64,000 nt of DNA, taken from the NCBI GenBank assembly GCA_022702705.1, contig CM040427.1, positions 14,469,625 to 14,533,624 of the forward strand, written 5' to 3'. Shown here piece by piece: positions 34,135 to 45,395 of this stretch (position 1 is its first letter; the number at the start of each line of letters is the position of its first letter). The notes below the pieces were generated by a model that saw only the letters and a list, made by a program, of their open reading frames with translations, searched no databases and was not told the origin of the DNA. Source of the stretch: Papilionanthe hookeriana x Papilionanthe teres (Eukaryota > Streptophyta > Magnoliopsida > Asparagales > Orchidaceae). Both the position numbers and the translations under genes were made by a program.

Positions 34135-35930
34135 ATGCATCGCAGTAGATCTATAGGCTTAGTACCTTACGATTCAGAGTTAGAGCGTACTGTCAGAAAA
34201 ATTAGAAAATAGCAAAAACAAATTGAAAATCCTTGCGAAACGGTGAATAATTGGATAATCAGAGAAATGATATTAAAAATTTGTCAAGACCTTTAAGAGA
34301 TTATGCTAACCCAACAACAGATGAAATTTACATAATTCATTTGAACTTAAACCTGTTATTATCCAAATGGTAAAAAATAATCAATTTGGAGGAACACCTA
34401 ATGAGGATCCAAATTTACATCTCGCTAGTTTTCTAGAACTGTGTGCTACTTTTAAATATGACGGAGTGCCTAGTGACGCTGTCAGACTTAGACTTTTTCC
34501 TTTTTTCATTAAGGGATAAAGCTAAGGTGTGGTTAAACTCGTTAGCACCTGAATCTATTAGAACTTGGAGAGAATTATCTCAGAAGTTTCTATCAAAATA
34601 TTTCTTCCCATCAAAGACTTCTAAACTAAGAAATGATATTATATCTTTTTGTCAGTTTGAAGGAGAGTCAATATATGAAGCTTGGGAGAGATTTAAAGAT
34701 CTTCTTAGGAAGTGCCCACATCATGCTTTACCAGATTGGTTAATAATTAAAACATTTTATAATGGATTAGTGGGATCATTGAGATCTATTATAGATGCCG
34801 TCACTAGTGGATCGTTAATGTCAAAACCTTTTGATGAAGCATACACATTAATTGAAGAAATGGCTACTAATAATTTTCAATGGCCCTCTGAACGGGTAAA
34901 TCCTATGAGAATAGCTAGTTTTCATGATTCAAATATGATGACTATGGTAGTTTCTCAAATTACAACCCTTTCTAAGAAAATAGGTCAATATGGAATGAAT
35001 TATTCTCAACCACCTCAAGTGTTAGAGGAAAATTCATTTGGACATATAACAAAATCTTAAACACCATATGAGACATTAAAGCCTATTAATAGACCTAACA
35101 ATCCTTATTCAAATTATTATAATCCTAGTTGGAAGAATCACCTAAATTTTAATTGGAATAATAGCAATGCTAATGCTAACCCACATTAAGCTAACAGTTC
35201 TATAAATCCAATTGAAAATTTGAACAATCAAGGAAATACTAATTTAGACCATCTTATCCTCCTAGATTTAATAGTAACCTGCAATTTAAGATTAGAAGTT
35301 GTCTACTGAAGAAATGATTCTGAATATGGGAAATCAATTACAAGCTTAAGGTGTTGCTATGAAAAATATTGAAAATCAATTGGGGCATATTTTCACTACA
35401 CTTAATAATAGACCTTCTGGAACACTTCCAAGTAATGTTGAGATCAATCCAAAAGATCAAAACAAGGAACAAATTAAGGCTATTCAATTAAGGAGTGTAA
35501 ATGAATTGGAAACTAGAGTGAAAAAAGAAGTAAAAACAAAAAAGGAGAAGGTGGAATTGAAAAAAGTTCAAACAAGACTTATCCAGACTTGGATTATCCT
35601 CTTGAGCTAATGAAGATAACTGTTGAAAAACCACCACCTCCATTTCCTCAAAGATTGAAGAAACAAAACAGAGATAACAAATTTGGAAAATTTTTGGAGA
35701 TCCTTAAGAAACTAATGATAAATATTCCTTTTGTTGAAGCATTAGAACAGATGCCTGACTATGTCATGTTTTTAAAAAATATTCTGAGAAAGAAAAGAAA
35801 GTTTACAGATTATGAAATTGTTGCACTAAGCAGAGAGTGTAGTGCAATTTTTCAGAAGAAACTTCCAGAAAAACTTAAAGATCCTGGTAGTTTCACTATT
35901 CTGTGTGCTATATGTTAAAAATTTTTCGGA
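34135..35930 (+). pseudogene. E3 Gag
   Basis: Starts MHRSRSIGLVPYDSELERT at 34135, with an early stop near 34209. The capsid core 34443-35060 carries FSLRDKAKVWLNSLAPESIR, KFLSKYFFPSKTSKLRNDII, YEAWERFKDLLRKCPHH and YNGLVGSLRSIIDAV. The following NNPYSNYYNPSWKNHLNFNW has no CCHC knuckle before it. The C-terminal half has ENQLGHIFTTLNNRPSGTLP and a proline run PPPPFPQRLKKQNRD. A stop at about 35187 (TAA) sits at the same codon as the E1 stop at 12549, a Trp in E5. Confidence 0.85.
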
Positions 35931-36215
35931 AAAGCTTTATGTGATCTCGGAGCTAGTATTAATCTTATGCCTTTATAAACATTCAAAAGGTTGGGAATAA
36001 GAGAAATTTCTCCTACATTTGTGACTCTTCAGTTGGCCGATCGTTCCATTACTTACCCTAAAGGAGTGGTGGAAGATGTGTTAGTGAAAGAGGATAAATT
36101 TATCTTTCCTGTGGATTTTATTGTACTTGATATGGAGGAAGATAAAGAAATTTCAATCATTTTAGGAAGACTATTTCTTGCTACTGGAAGAGCAGTGATT
36201 GATGTTCAAAAATGA
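35931..36215 (+). pseudogene. E3 protease
   Basis: Aspartic protease of Pol: ALCDLGASINLMPL with the D-L-G triplet, then a stop in place of serine, TFKRLG, LQLADRSITYPKGVVEDVLV, VDFIVLDMEEDKEISIILGR and a stop after VIDVQK. Its job would be to cut the Gag-Pol precursor. Confidence 0.83.
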
Positions 36216-37620
36216 GAATTAACTATGATAGTTAATGATCAAGAGGTGACCTTTAATATTTTAAAATCTATGAAGTATCCCTTAATGGAATAAGATAATG
36301 AATTTTTAGGATGGAGGTCTGTGAATAATTGAGAAACAATCATTTTGAGAATATATTTGAAAAAGAAGTAGAGTATAAAAATATGTTTGAAGAAGAAATT
36401 GAAGATGAAGAAAATTCAGATAGTAAGAAGAATGAAGATTTAGAGTATATTCAGGAGAGATTCGAAGTATTAGACACTATGGAAGATAGAAACAAAAGCT
36501 TAATTCCATATATAATAAAACCTCCTGAACTTGAGATAAAAATTTTCCCTAATCATTTAAAGTATATGTTTTTAGGAGAATCATCTACCTTGCCAGTAAT
36601 TGTATCTTCGGAATTAAACAATTATCAAGAACAGAAGTTGTTGGAAACTTTAAAAAGATATAAGAAAGCTTTTGGATGGACTTTGGCAGATATTAAAGGA
36701 GTTAGTCCTTCAATTTGTATGCATGGAATTTTATTAGATGAAGAACATAAACCGAGAGTTGATCCACAAAGGAGATTGAATCCTATAATGAAAGAAGTAG
36801 TTATGAAAGAGATTTTAAAATCGCTGGATGCTGGAATTATTTATCCTATTTCGGATAGTGCTTGGGTGAGTCTAATACATTGTGTAACGAAAAAGGGAGG
36901 AGTGACTGTTGAAGTGAATGAATTTAATGAAATTATACCTACTTGACAAATTAATGGATGGCAAATTTGTATTAACTATAGGAAATTAAATGCCGTCACC
37001 AGCAAGGATCACTTTCCTCTTCCTTTTCTCAATCAAATGCTAGATAGAATTGCTGAACACAAGTACTACTGCTTTCTGGATGGATATACTGGTTACCATC
37101 AAATACTTATTGCTATTGAGGATCAAGAAAAGACAACATTTACTTGCCCCTATGGAACCTTTGCTTTTATAAGAATGCATTTTGGACTATGTAATGCGCC
37201 TGCAACATTTCAAAGATGTATGATGTCTATCTTCAGTAGTATGATAGATAATGGAATAGAAATTTTTATGGATGATTTCTCTATATTCGAGACTTTATTT
37301 GAAATTTGCCTGGAAAACTTAGCAAAAGTTTTGGAGCTCTGTGAGAAAACAAATCTAGTTCTGAATTGGGAGAAATGTCAATTTATAGTTGCAGGAAGAA
37401 TTGTGCTTGGCATAAAATTTTTGAACATGGTATGGAGGTCAATCCTACTAAAATTAGAGTGATTGATAGATTGCCGCCATCCACTAATGTGTGAGAGGTG
37501 AGGAGTTTCTTAGGACACGCTGGATTTTACAGGTGATATATTAAAAATTTTTCTAAAATTAATAAAACTTCGTGCCGACTTTTAGAAAATGACAGAAAAA
37601 TTAATTTTAATGATGAATGC
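36216..37620 (+). pseudogene. E3 reverse transcriptase
   Basis: A charged linker (36329-36540) is followed by the RT: KKAFGWTLADIKGVSPSICM, RRLNPIMKEVV, SLDAGIIYPISDSAWVS, then a stop at 36944 and CINYRKLNAVTSKDHFPLPF. The palm has FLDGYTGYHQILIA (first aspartate), TTFTCPYGTFAF, MHFGLCNAPATFQRCMMSIF and IFMDDFSIF (37263-37290). It ends LGHAGFYR with several breaks. All catalytic residues are still readable although the frame is not. Confidence 0.87.
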
Positions 37621-38218
37621 TTGAGTGTTTTCGAATTATTGAAAGAGAAATTAATCACTATACCTATAATTGTTTCACCAGATTGGGGGAAACTATTTGA
37701 ACTTATTTTTGATGCAAGTGATTATGCGATCGAAGTAGCATTGGGGCAAAGGCATGATAAAGTTTTCAAAGTCATTTACTATGCTAGTAAAACTTTTAAT
37801 GTGGCTCAAATTAATTACACCACAATTGAAAGAGAGTTATTAGCTATAGTACTTGCTTTTGAAAAGTTAAGAACCTTATTTAATTGGAGCTAAAAGTATT
37901 GTGCATACAGACCATTCGGCTATCAAATATTTATTGCAAAAGAAGGATGCAAAACCTAGACTCATTAGATGGATACTTCTTCTGCAAGAATTTGATTTTA
38001 TGATAGTTGATAGGAAGAGAGATGATAATCAAATAGTTGATCATCTATCAAGAATAGAGTATGATAAATTATCTGAATTTGAAAAGGAATTTACAGAAAT
38101 TTTCCCTGATGAGCAACTCTATACTATTATGGGAAGTAATTTGCCTTGGTATGCTGATATTGTGAATTATATTGTAAGTGATATTGTACCATGTGATGAA
38201 CCCTATCTATATAAATAG
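37621..38218 (+). pseudogene. E3 RNase H
   Basis: LFELIFDASDYAIEVALGQR (first aspartate), TTIERELLAIVLAFEKL (glutamate), a frame change near 37893, HTDHSAIKYLLQKKDAKPRL (third aspartate), then RWILLLQEFDFMIVDRK and DHLSRIEYDKLSEFEKE leading into integrase. Confidence 0.84.
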
Positions 38219-39375
38219 TGTAAGGATCTGATTATTAAGAAATGTGTGCCACAAGAAGACACAAATTTGACTATTCAATGATGTCATGATTCTGAATTTG
38301 GAGGTCATTTTGGTGTTGATAAAACCGCTTTTAAGATTATAGAATCTAGATTTTATTGGCCTGCTCTTTTTAGAGATGTTTATAGATATATTAAATCATG
38401 TGATCAACGTCGGAAAGTAGGTAATATCTCTAGAAGAAATGAAATGTCTTTAAATTTTAATTTGGAAGTTGAAATTTTTGATGTATGGGGATTAGATTTT
38501 ACGGGACCATTTACTCCTTCATTTAGAAATTTATATATATTGGTTGTCGTTGATTATGTCTCAAAATGGATTGAAGCTATTGCTTTACATAGATGTGATG
38601 CTCGTAGTGTTTCAATATTTTTAAGGAAAAATATATTTACAAGATATGGAATGCCGAGAGTGATCAAACTGATGGTGGATCCTAATTCAGAAATAATCAA
38701 ATTAAGAGATCAATTAAGAAATATAATATTATTCATAGAATCCCTACTTCTTATCACCCATAGACTAGTGGTTTAGCATAAGTTTCTAATCGTAAAATTA
38801 AAAGAATTTTGAACAAAACTGTGGATAATCATAAATTAGATTGGTCTGCTTAATAGATACTGCTTTATGGGCTTATAGGACTGCTTTTAAAACCCCTATT
38901 AGAATGTCTCTTTATAGACTAGTCTTTGGTAAGACTTGCCATTTACTGGTTGAACTGGAGCATAAAGCATATTGGGAAATTAAAAAATTTGAATTTTAAT
39001 TTGAAAAATGCTGGAGAAAAAAGATTTATGCAATTGAATGAATTGGAAGAGATTAGAAATGCATCTTATCACAATGATTGGATCTATAAAGAGAAAATGA
39101 AATTGTGGCATGATCAGAAAATATTAAAAAAGAACTTAGAATTTGGACAAAAAGTTTTATTATACAACACAAGATTGAAGTTATTTCCTGGAAATCTCAA
39201 GTCTAGATGGTTATGACCTTTTACAGTTGTAAAAGTTCATTCTTTTGGAGCTGTTGATATTAAAGATCCTGATACTCGAAAAATTTTTAAGGTTAATGGG
39301 CATCGATTAAAGCCTTACTTTGACGGATTTTAGCCTAACTTCAAAGAGGTTTTAATGCTAAGTCATCTCGATTAA
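38219..39375 (+). pseudogene. E3 integrase
   Basis: Zinc-binding part CHDSEFGGHFGVDKTAFK, SRFYWPALFRDVYRYIKSCD; core GLDFTGPFTPSF (first aspartate), LYILVVVDYVSKWIEAIAL. The second catalytic segment reads LMVDPNSEI instead of ITDGGSHF. C-terminal KRFMQLNELEEIRNASYHND, DQKILKKNLEFGQKVLLYNT, and the homologous pol stop TAA at 39373-39375. Several stops and frameshifts occur. Confidence 0.84.
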
Positions 39376-39379
39376 CTGA

Positions 39380-39469
39380 ATGGTTTGTCGGGCTGACGAC
39401 GTTAAACCAAGCGCTTTATGGGAGGCAACCCATATGTATCTTTGTGGTGTGTTTGCTTATTTGTTGTAG
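39380..39469 (+). CDS. Conserved 29-aa ORF after pol (E3)
   Basis: Same length and position as in E1: ATG 4 nt after the pol TAA, starting MVCRADDVKPSALWEATH, stop at 39467-39469. It includes the hairpin TGGGAGGCAACCCA. It is unbroken in a copy where every longer frame is broken. Confidence 0.5.
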   Translation: MVCRADDVKPSALWEATHMYLCGVFAYLL

Positions 39470-39796
39470 TTGTGCTTTTTAGATAGTTATTTTTTAATCC
39501 TAATTACTCCTAAATACTTTTAAAATGGATAAATATTGGATTGAATTGAGAAATTGAAATATTTTGGGCCAAACGAAGTTCGGTGAAAATTTTTTACCAC
39601 TAGCGCCGTCGGCGCCAGAATGGGCGCTGCCGGTGACCTATCGCAGTTTTTATATTGAACTTACAGGTTTGAACTTCGCCGGTGCCCAAAACCTGTTAAC
39701 GGTTTTTAAGTTTTAAAATGCAATTTTTTGTAGTTTTGAGCGGGATCTTCATTCTTATAACTCCCTAAACTCCATTTTTCACTTCCTAACTCTAGA
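39470..39796 (+). other. E3 leader ahead of ORF-A
   Basis: Non-coding, with GC-rich block 39600-39690 (GCGCCGTCGGCGCCAG, GGGCGCTGCCGG, CGCCGGTGCCC). It continues at 49319 beyond E4. Equivalent to E1 9026-9385. Confidence 0.55.
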
Positions 39797-39801
39797 AAAA
39801 T
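39797..39801. repeat. Target site duplication of E4, left
   Basis: AAAAA, matched at 49314-49318. It is homopolymeric, so weaker on its own, but the two E4 termini and the E1 comparison fix the site. Confidence 0.8.
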
Positions 39802-41713
39802 GATGCACCAAAAATATATACGCTTTTTACAATATGATTTCACTCATTTTTGGTGATATTATACTTTAAAAGGAAGGTATTTTGTATGTTCTTTGGTTTT
39901 AAGTACAAAAATGGTGATTGGAGCAAAAAGAAACAAAAACGGTGCAATTTGGAGCAAAAACGAGCAAGAAAACAAACTTTGGCTTGACACCTTTCGATAA
40001 GTCTTTCTTTGTTTAATCTCTTATACAGTTATTGCATATTTTTGAATGAGATTATACTTTAAAGAAATGTTATTTTTATGCCTATTTTGTAGGGCTATCA
40101 GTTAGGAACGCAACACAACTGAAACAGGGTGAATCGGAGCTGTAAAGGAGCCAAACGGAGCCAAATGATGGAGCTGCGCAGAATGGGCGCCAGGGGCGCC
40201 CAACTCGGTGCCAGTGGCGCCAGAATCCTGAGACCACGAAATATAGGGTATCGGCAGCGCCCTATTCAGTGCCGGCGGCGCCCGAGATGGCTTGAACGCG
40301 ATATTAGGCGGTTTTTGGCTAAATACATTGAATCTAGACACTTTTTGGACGGTTTCTTCAAGCACCTCTTGGGAAATTCGTCCATACTCTATTTTAAACC
40401 AAATTTGAAGCTAAAAATGAAGAGGAGATGTAAGGGAAAACCTGAAAAATGCTTAGAGATCTGAGAATAGGAGTAGAAATGTAGATTTCTACCTTTTTGG
40501 AGAAATTGGTGAGGGGATTTTGAGAGAATTTGTAAGGGATTGTTCCAGCATTGCATGGATCCGCAGGAGACTTTGTGGGAGAGATTTTCATCTTTCTTAA
40601 AAGGGGAAAAAGCTAAGTATTGTGTTTTTCATTATCTTATGATATTGTAAACACTTATTTTGTGGATTTTCTTTGAAATGAAGTTTTCCGTAGTGTTTTC
40701 TTTGTGCTTTGTGATGTCTTTCTCTTACTCTTTCTTCTTCTATGAAAATAGGGGCATGAGAAGATTATGCCATTGTTTTCATTTTACTTTTCTTTTACAA
40801 AGAGTAGGACTCATGTTTAGGATATTGGGATGCTTGCTAAAAGAAGTTTTAATTATAAATGTGATGGTTTTTACTTGCACTTCATTTACATTACAATAAG
40901 GGCCCATTGTATTGTTAAAATTCGTTGTAATTGCATTGTCCTGAAAGGGCAATGTAATTCTCAATAAAGTAGCACCACATTCAATGTCCATGAATGAATT
41001 GCGTAGTTTATGGAGATTGAGTGCCGATAAATAGGGAAATATGATTTTGATGGGCGTCGAATTGGAGGTTTCAGGGTGACAGGCTAAGATTCCCAATTTG
41101 GTCCTAAGATTAGTAACTAAACTCAATGGTTAGCCTTCAGGTGAAGGGTGAGTGGTAACTCCGTAGTGACAGCCGGTATCCTCCCAGCTTAGCTTTTAAT
41201 TTAGTGAGTGAACTTAGGATATGTCAATATTCTTTACATGCTTGAAAGAGGGGGTACTCTTTTGAGGGTAAAGAATAGGATTGCTCCTATTGGGCACATA
41301 CAATATTTAATGCATCACATTCCTAAACTTTATCCAATTCATTACATAAGAATAGTAGATTTCATTATCTCAAAAAAACCAAACCAATTTCCCCAAAAAG
41401 GGTTATCTTTAGAAGTAATATTTGCATTTAGGAGTAGTTTTTATCCTTACATATAATCATCTGCAATTAGGAGTAGTTGTTAGAAAAACCACTTATATCA
41501 CCCTTTCAAACTAAGGTTGTTAGTAGTAGTCTAGAACTTGACTAAGAACCTCTTACCTCGCTTCCCTGTGGGATCGATAAACGGGACTCCATTAGAGCCC
41601 TGTATTACTTGATATGATACGTATACTTGCGTTTGAAATTGTGACTTTACAAAAATCATTATAAATGTATAATTCTGAGGTAATAAATTCTTACATATAA
41701 AAATGTCGGATCA
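39802..41713 (+). repeat. E4 5' LTR
   Basis: 1912 bp, TGATGCACCAAAAATATATA to TGTCGGATCA. Two copies of an 'ACTTTAAA(A)GGAAGG' type block (39850, 40050), GGAGCAAAAA words (39916-39970), GC motifs 40190-40285, and the U5 block GGGATCGATAAACGGG (41570-41585). Confidence 0.93.
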
Positions 41714-41719
41714 AGTTTT

Positions 41720-41737
41720 TGGCGCTGTTGCCAGGAA
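41720..41737 (+). other. E4 primer binding site
   Basis: TGGCGCTGTTGCCAGGAA, 15 of 18 bases complementary to tRNA-Asp, 6 bp after the LTR. Confidence 0.86.
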
Positions 41738-41967
41738 GCTTTGGTAAGAACTTCAGGAAAATTTTAGTTGAAGTAATTAGGCTTAGAATTGGAAAATTTT
41801 AGTGTCTTAAAATTATTTTTGTGTGAAAACTGTTTTGTTGTATGAAAAAGTTTTGTGAAAACACTGTTTGTATGAAAAATAAGGTTTTCGTGAAAATGTT
41901 ATGTTGCTTTGAATATATTTCATCTATTATTTGTCTTATTGCTAATGTATTGTTTGTTGTGTTACAT

Positions 41968-44040
41968 ATGCGAAACAAAGGATCTGCATAACTTGTGCCT
42001 TATGATCCCGAGTTTGAAAAAAAGAAAAAAATAAAAATACAGAAAGGACTCAAAAAACTAGAAATGGAGATGGAAAAATTTTAAGATAGAAAATCATCAT
42101 ACTTCATTGAGGGATTATGTAAATCCTACAACAGATGAAATTCACTCAAGTATACAAAACCCTGTCGTAGAAGCTGACTCATTTGAAATAAATCCTGAGA
42201 TTATCCAACTGGTGCAGAACAATCAGTTTGGGGGAACTCTTTTGGAGGATCCTTATTTACACTTATCAATTTTTTTAGAACTTTGTGCTATATTTCGTTA
42301 TAACGGTATGTCAGACGATGCTGTTAGACTAAGGCTTTTTCCTTTCTCACTAAGGGATAAGGCTAAAATGTGGTTATACTCATTAACACCTGGTTCTATT
42401 AAAAATTGGGAGGAGTTAACTCAGAAATTCTTAGCTAAGTATTTTCCACCTTTAAGGACTACTAAACTTAGAAACGATATTATCTCATTTTATCAGTATG
42501 AAGGGGAATCAATATACGAAGCCTGCGAAATATTTAAGGAACTCCTAAGAAAGTGTCAACACCAAGCTCTGCCTGATTGGTTAATCATTCAAACTTTTTA
42601 CAATGGGTTAGTAGGATTCCTTAGGTCTATAATTGATGCTGCTGCTGGTGGATCATTAATGTCAAAACCATTTGATGAAGCGTATGTGTTAATTGAAAAA
42701 ATGACTAATTTCAAAGGCCCTCTACAAGGGTAAATCATTAAAATGTAGCTAGTGTTCATGATACAGATGTGATTACAATTCTTGCATGTCAAGTTGCTGC
42801 AATATCAAGGAAGTTGGACCAATTTGGAATGAACCAACCTCAATTTACTCATGTAATTGAGGAAAGTTCATAGGGCTTATGATTGATTCTAACTTACCAT
42901 ATGATGCTTTAAATACCTTAAACTACCCGTATTCTAACTTTTACAACCCATGTTAGAAGAACCATCTTAATTTTAACTGGAATCATATTACTAATGGTGG
43001 AAACCAAAAATGGGAAAATAATTGTGCAAATCCTAATGGAAGTTGGAATAATCAGGGGAACACAAACTATAGACTTTCATATCCAACAGACTCTAACAAT
43101 AATCAACAATTTAAGGATAAGAAGATGTTTATGGAAGAAGTGGTATTGTAAATGGGAAACCAGCTGCAAAGTCAAAATGCTGCGATTATAAACATAGAGA
43201 ATCAACTCGGACAAATTGCTAATTCACTTAGCAATAGACCCCAAGGAACACTTCCTAGTAACATTGAGATCAAGCCTAAAGAGAACACTAATGAACAAGT
43301 AGAAGCTGCCCAATTAGAAAGTGGAAGAGAGATAGAGGATGTGGTTAGAAAAGAGAAAGATGTTGTGAGAGAAACAAAGGAAACTAAAAGACCTGAAAAA
43401 CATGTTTTTAAGGATTTAGAAAAATTAATTTCCCCAACTAAAATCAGTTTGGAAAGACCACCACCTCCATTTCCTTAAAGTCATTTCCTTAAAGTCATTC
43501 TTGCAAATTGGAAAGACCACCACCTCCATTTCAACTGGGACAAATGGCTAATTCACTTAGCAATAGACCCCAAGGAACACTTCCTAGCAACGTTGAGATC
43601 AACCCTAAAGAGAACACTAATGAACAAGTAGAAGCTGTCCAATTAAAAAGTGGAAGAGAGATAGAAGATGTGGTTATAAAAGAAAAATATGTTGTGAGAG
43701 AAACAAAAGAAACTAAAAGACCTGAAGAACATGTTTCTAAGGATCTAGAAAAAATTATTATCTCCAACTAAAATCAGTTTGTAAAGACCACCACCTTCAT
43801 TTCCTCAAAGACTTATACAACATGAGTTGAATGAAAAATTTTCAAAGTTCATGAAAGTACTTAAGAAGTTAACGATAAATATTCCTTTCACTGAAGCTTT
43901 GGAACAGATTCCAAGTTATGCAAAGTTTATGAAGGATTATTAAACAAGAAAAGTAAATTTAGGGATTACGAGACAGTTACACTAAGTGAGGAGTGCAGCG
44001 CTTTACTTCAGAAAAATTTTCCTCAGAAACTTAAAGATCC
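41968..44040 (+). pseudogene. E4 Gag with internal 330-bp duplication
   Basis: ATG at 41968 (MRNKGSA then stop), then the open capsid region 42107-42733: FEINPEIIQLVQNNQFGGT, RLRLFPFSLRDKAKMWLYSL, KFLAKYFPPLRTTKLRNDII, FKELLRKCQHQALPDWLII and SLMSKPFDEAY. No CCHC knuckle is seen. After the NPYSN-like segment, the linker ENQLGQIANSLSNRPQGTLP...KETKRPEKH is tandemly duplicated (about 43202-43476 and 43532-43806, offset 330 bp). The C-terminal part (GEQ-like EALEQIPSYAKFMKD) leads into protease. Several stops break the frame. Confidence 0.83.
43202..43806 (+). repeat. 330-bp tandem duplication in E4 gag
   Basis: CTAATTCACTTAGCAATAG, CCCAAGGAACACTTCCTAG and GGAAAGACCACCACC recur at an offset of 330 bp, a multiple of three. 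A short junction repeat TTCCTTAAAGTCAT (twice) lies between copies. Confidence 0.85.
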
Positions 44041-44406
44041 TTATAGCTTTACAATTCCTTTTGAAATTGGAAAAAGATTATGTGGAAAAGCTTTATGTGA
44101 TTTAGGAGTGAACATTAATGTGATGCCTCTATCTATATTTAGAAGGCTAGGTTTAGTCGATATTTCTCTCACTACTGTAACCCTTCTGTTATCTGATCAA
44201 TCTATCATTTATCTAAAAGGAGTTATAGAAGACGTGCTTATTAATGTGGATAAATTTATGTTTCCTTTGGACTTTATTGTATTAGATATGGAGGAAGATA
44301 AAGAAATTCCAATTATTTTTGGGAGACCTTTTCTTGTTACTGGACAAGCTATGATAGATGTGCAAAAAGGAGAGTTGACTATGAATATTAATGACCATGA
44401 AGTCAC
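44041..44406 (+). pseudogene. E4 protease
   Basis: ALCDLGVNINVMPLSIFRRL has the aspartic protease D-L-G triplet, followed by IIYLKGVIEDVLINVDKF, FIVLDMEEDKEIPIIFGRPF and AMIDVQKGELTM. The frame is open from 44108 and continues into the linker. This is the only enzyme domain E4 retains, as expected if Gag still needs maturation. Confidence 0.8.
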
Positions 44407-45395
44407 TTTTGATGTATTAAATACTATGAAATATCCAGCTGAGAGAAAATATGATGATTGTTTTTGGATAAATGAAATTGATTATCTAAGTAGAGTTCAT
44501 TTCCAAGAAAGTTTTGAGAGTAAGTTAACAGATGAGATTGAAATAAACTTTCATGATGATTTGAAAACGTTATTTAAAGAAAACTATATGTATGTTCAGG
44601 AGAGGTGTGAAATGATGGACGCTACCAAAACTAGTAATCCTTTAATTCCATCTGTTGAAAAATCTCATGAACTTAAGATGGATGTACCCCATACAATTTT
44701 AAAACCTGTCCATTTAAGAAATTCTTCTACACAACCAGTCTTTATATCTTTAGATTTAACTCAATCACAAGAAAAACCTAAATTGAATGATGAACAAGAT
44801 AAAATTATTGAACTAAGACTTGAAAGAGAATTTGAGGATAAATTTCAAAAGAACTTTGAGTTGAGAAAATAGGATAAGGAAATTGGAAGACCATTGGAAG
44901 AAATTCCTATGGAATTAGAAAAACCTATTTCCTCAACTAAGATAGATCCTCCATCATTTAATAAATAAAGGGGAAGAATTGGAAGATAACTTGAAACAGA
45001 CGAGTAACAAAGAAGATATTGATCCTGAATCTAAATTATCTAGAGAGAATCTGATCCAAAATTTGAGAGATATTGAAGTATCTTATACAGATCCATTTCT
45101 TATAAATTTCAAGGATGATATTAATATGCAAATTCAGAAAATCAATAGAAGAATATTGGATCTAGAAAGAAATATGAGGAACATTGATATAAATCCAACT
45201 GAAAATGAAGAGCTGAATGAAAAATTAAAATTTGAGGATTTTGTAGGAATCCCTGGATCTGAAAAAGATTGGGTGATTGATCGAGGATTACTTAAATGGA
45301 ATTTTGATCCAGGAGGAATCATTTGTCGGGCTAATGATGTTAAACCAAGCGCTTTATGGGAGGTAACCCATAGTTATCAGTCTGCTTTGATTTAG
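44407..45395 (+). CDS. E4-specific charged C-terminal region replacing Pol
   Basis: The protease frame stays open to 44872. It first matches the protease-RT linker of E3 (YVQERCEMMDATK; SSTQPVFISLDLTQSQEKPK ~ SSTLPVIVSSELNNYQEQKL) and then departs exactly where RT would begin. Next comes a lysine/glutamate-rich stretch (LRLEREFEDKFQKNFELRK), a stop, and a second open frame (44979-45395) with likely coiled-coil character (MQIQKINRRILDLERNMRNI). It ends GGIICRANDVKPSALWEVTH, the motif that in E1/E3 follows integrase. I recognise no domain in the middle. It could be a structural addition or neutral filler. Confidence 0.55.

Noticed and set aside
40129..40464. Arg-rich open frame in E4 5' LTR, also open in the 3' LTR (47765-48034) and on the opposite strand
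   Set aside because: The GC-rich motif area lacks stops in several frames at once; the two LTR versions differ by many replacement changes, with no sign of constraint.
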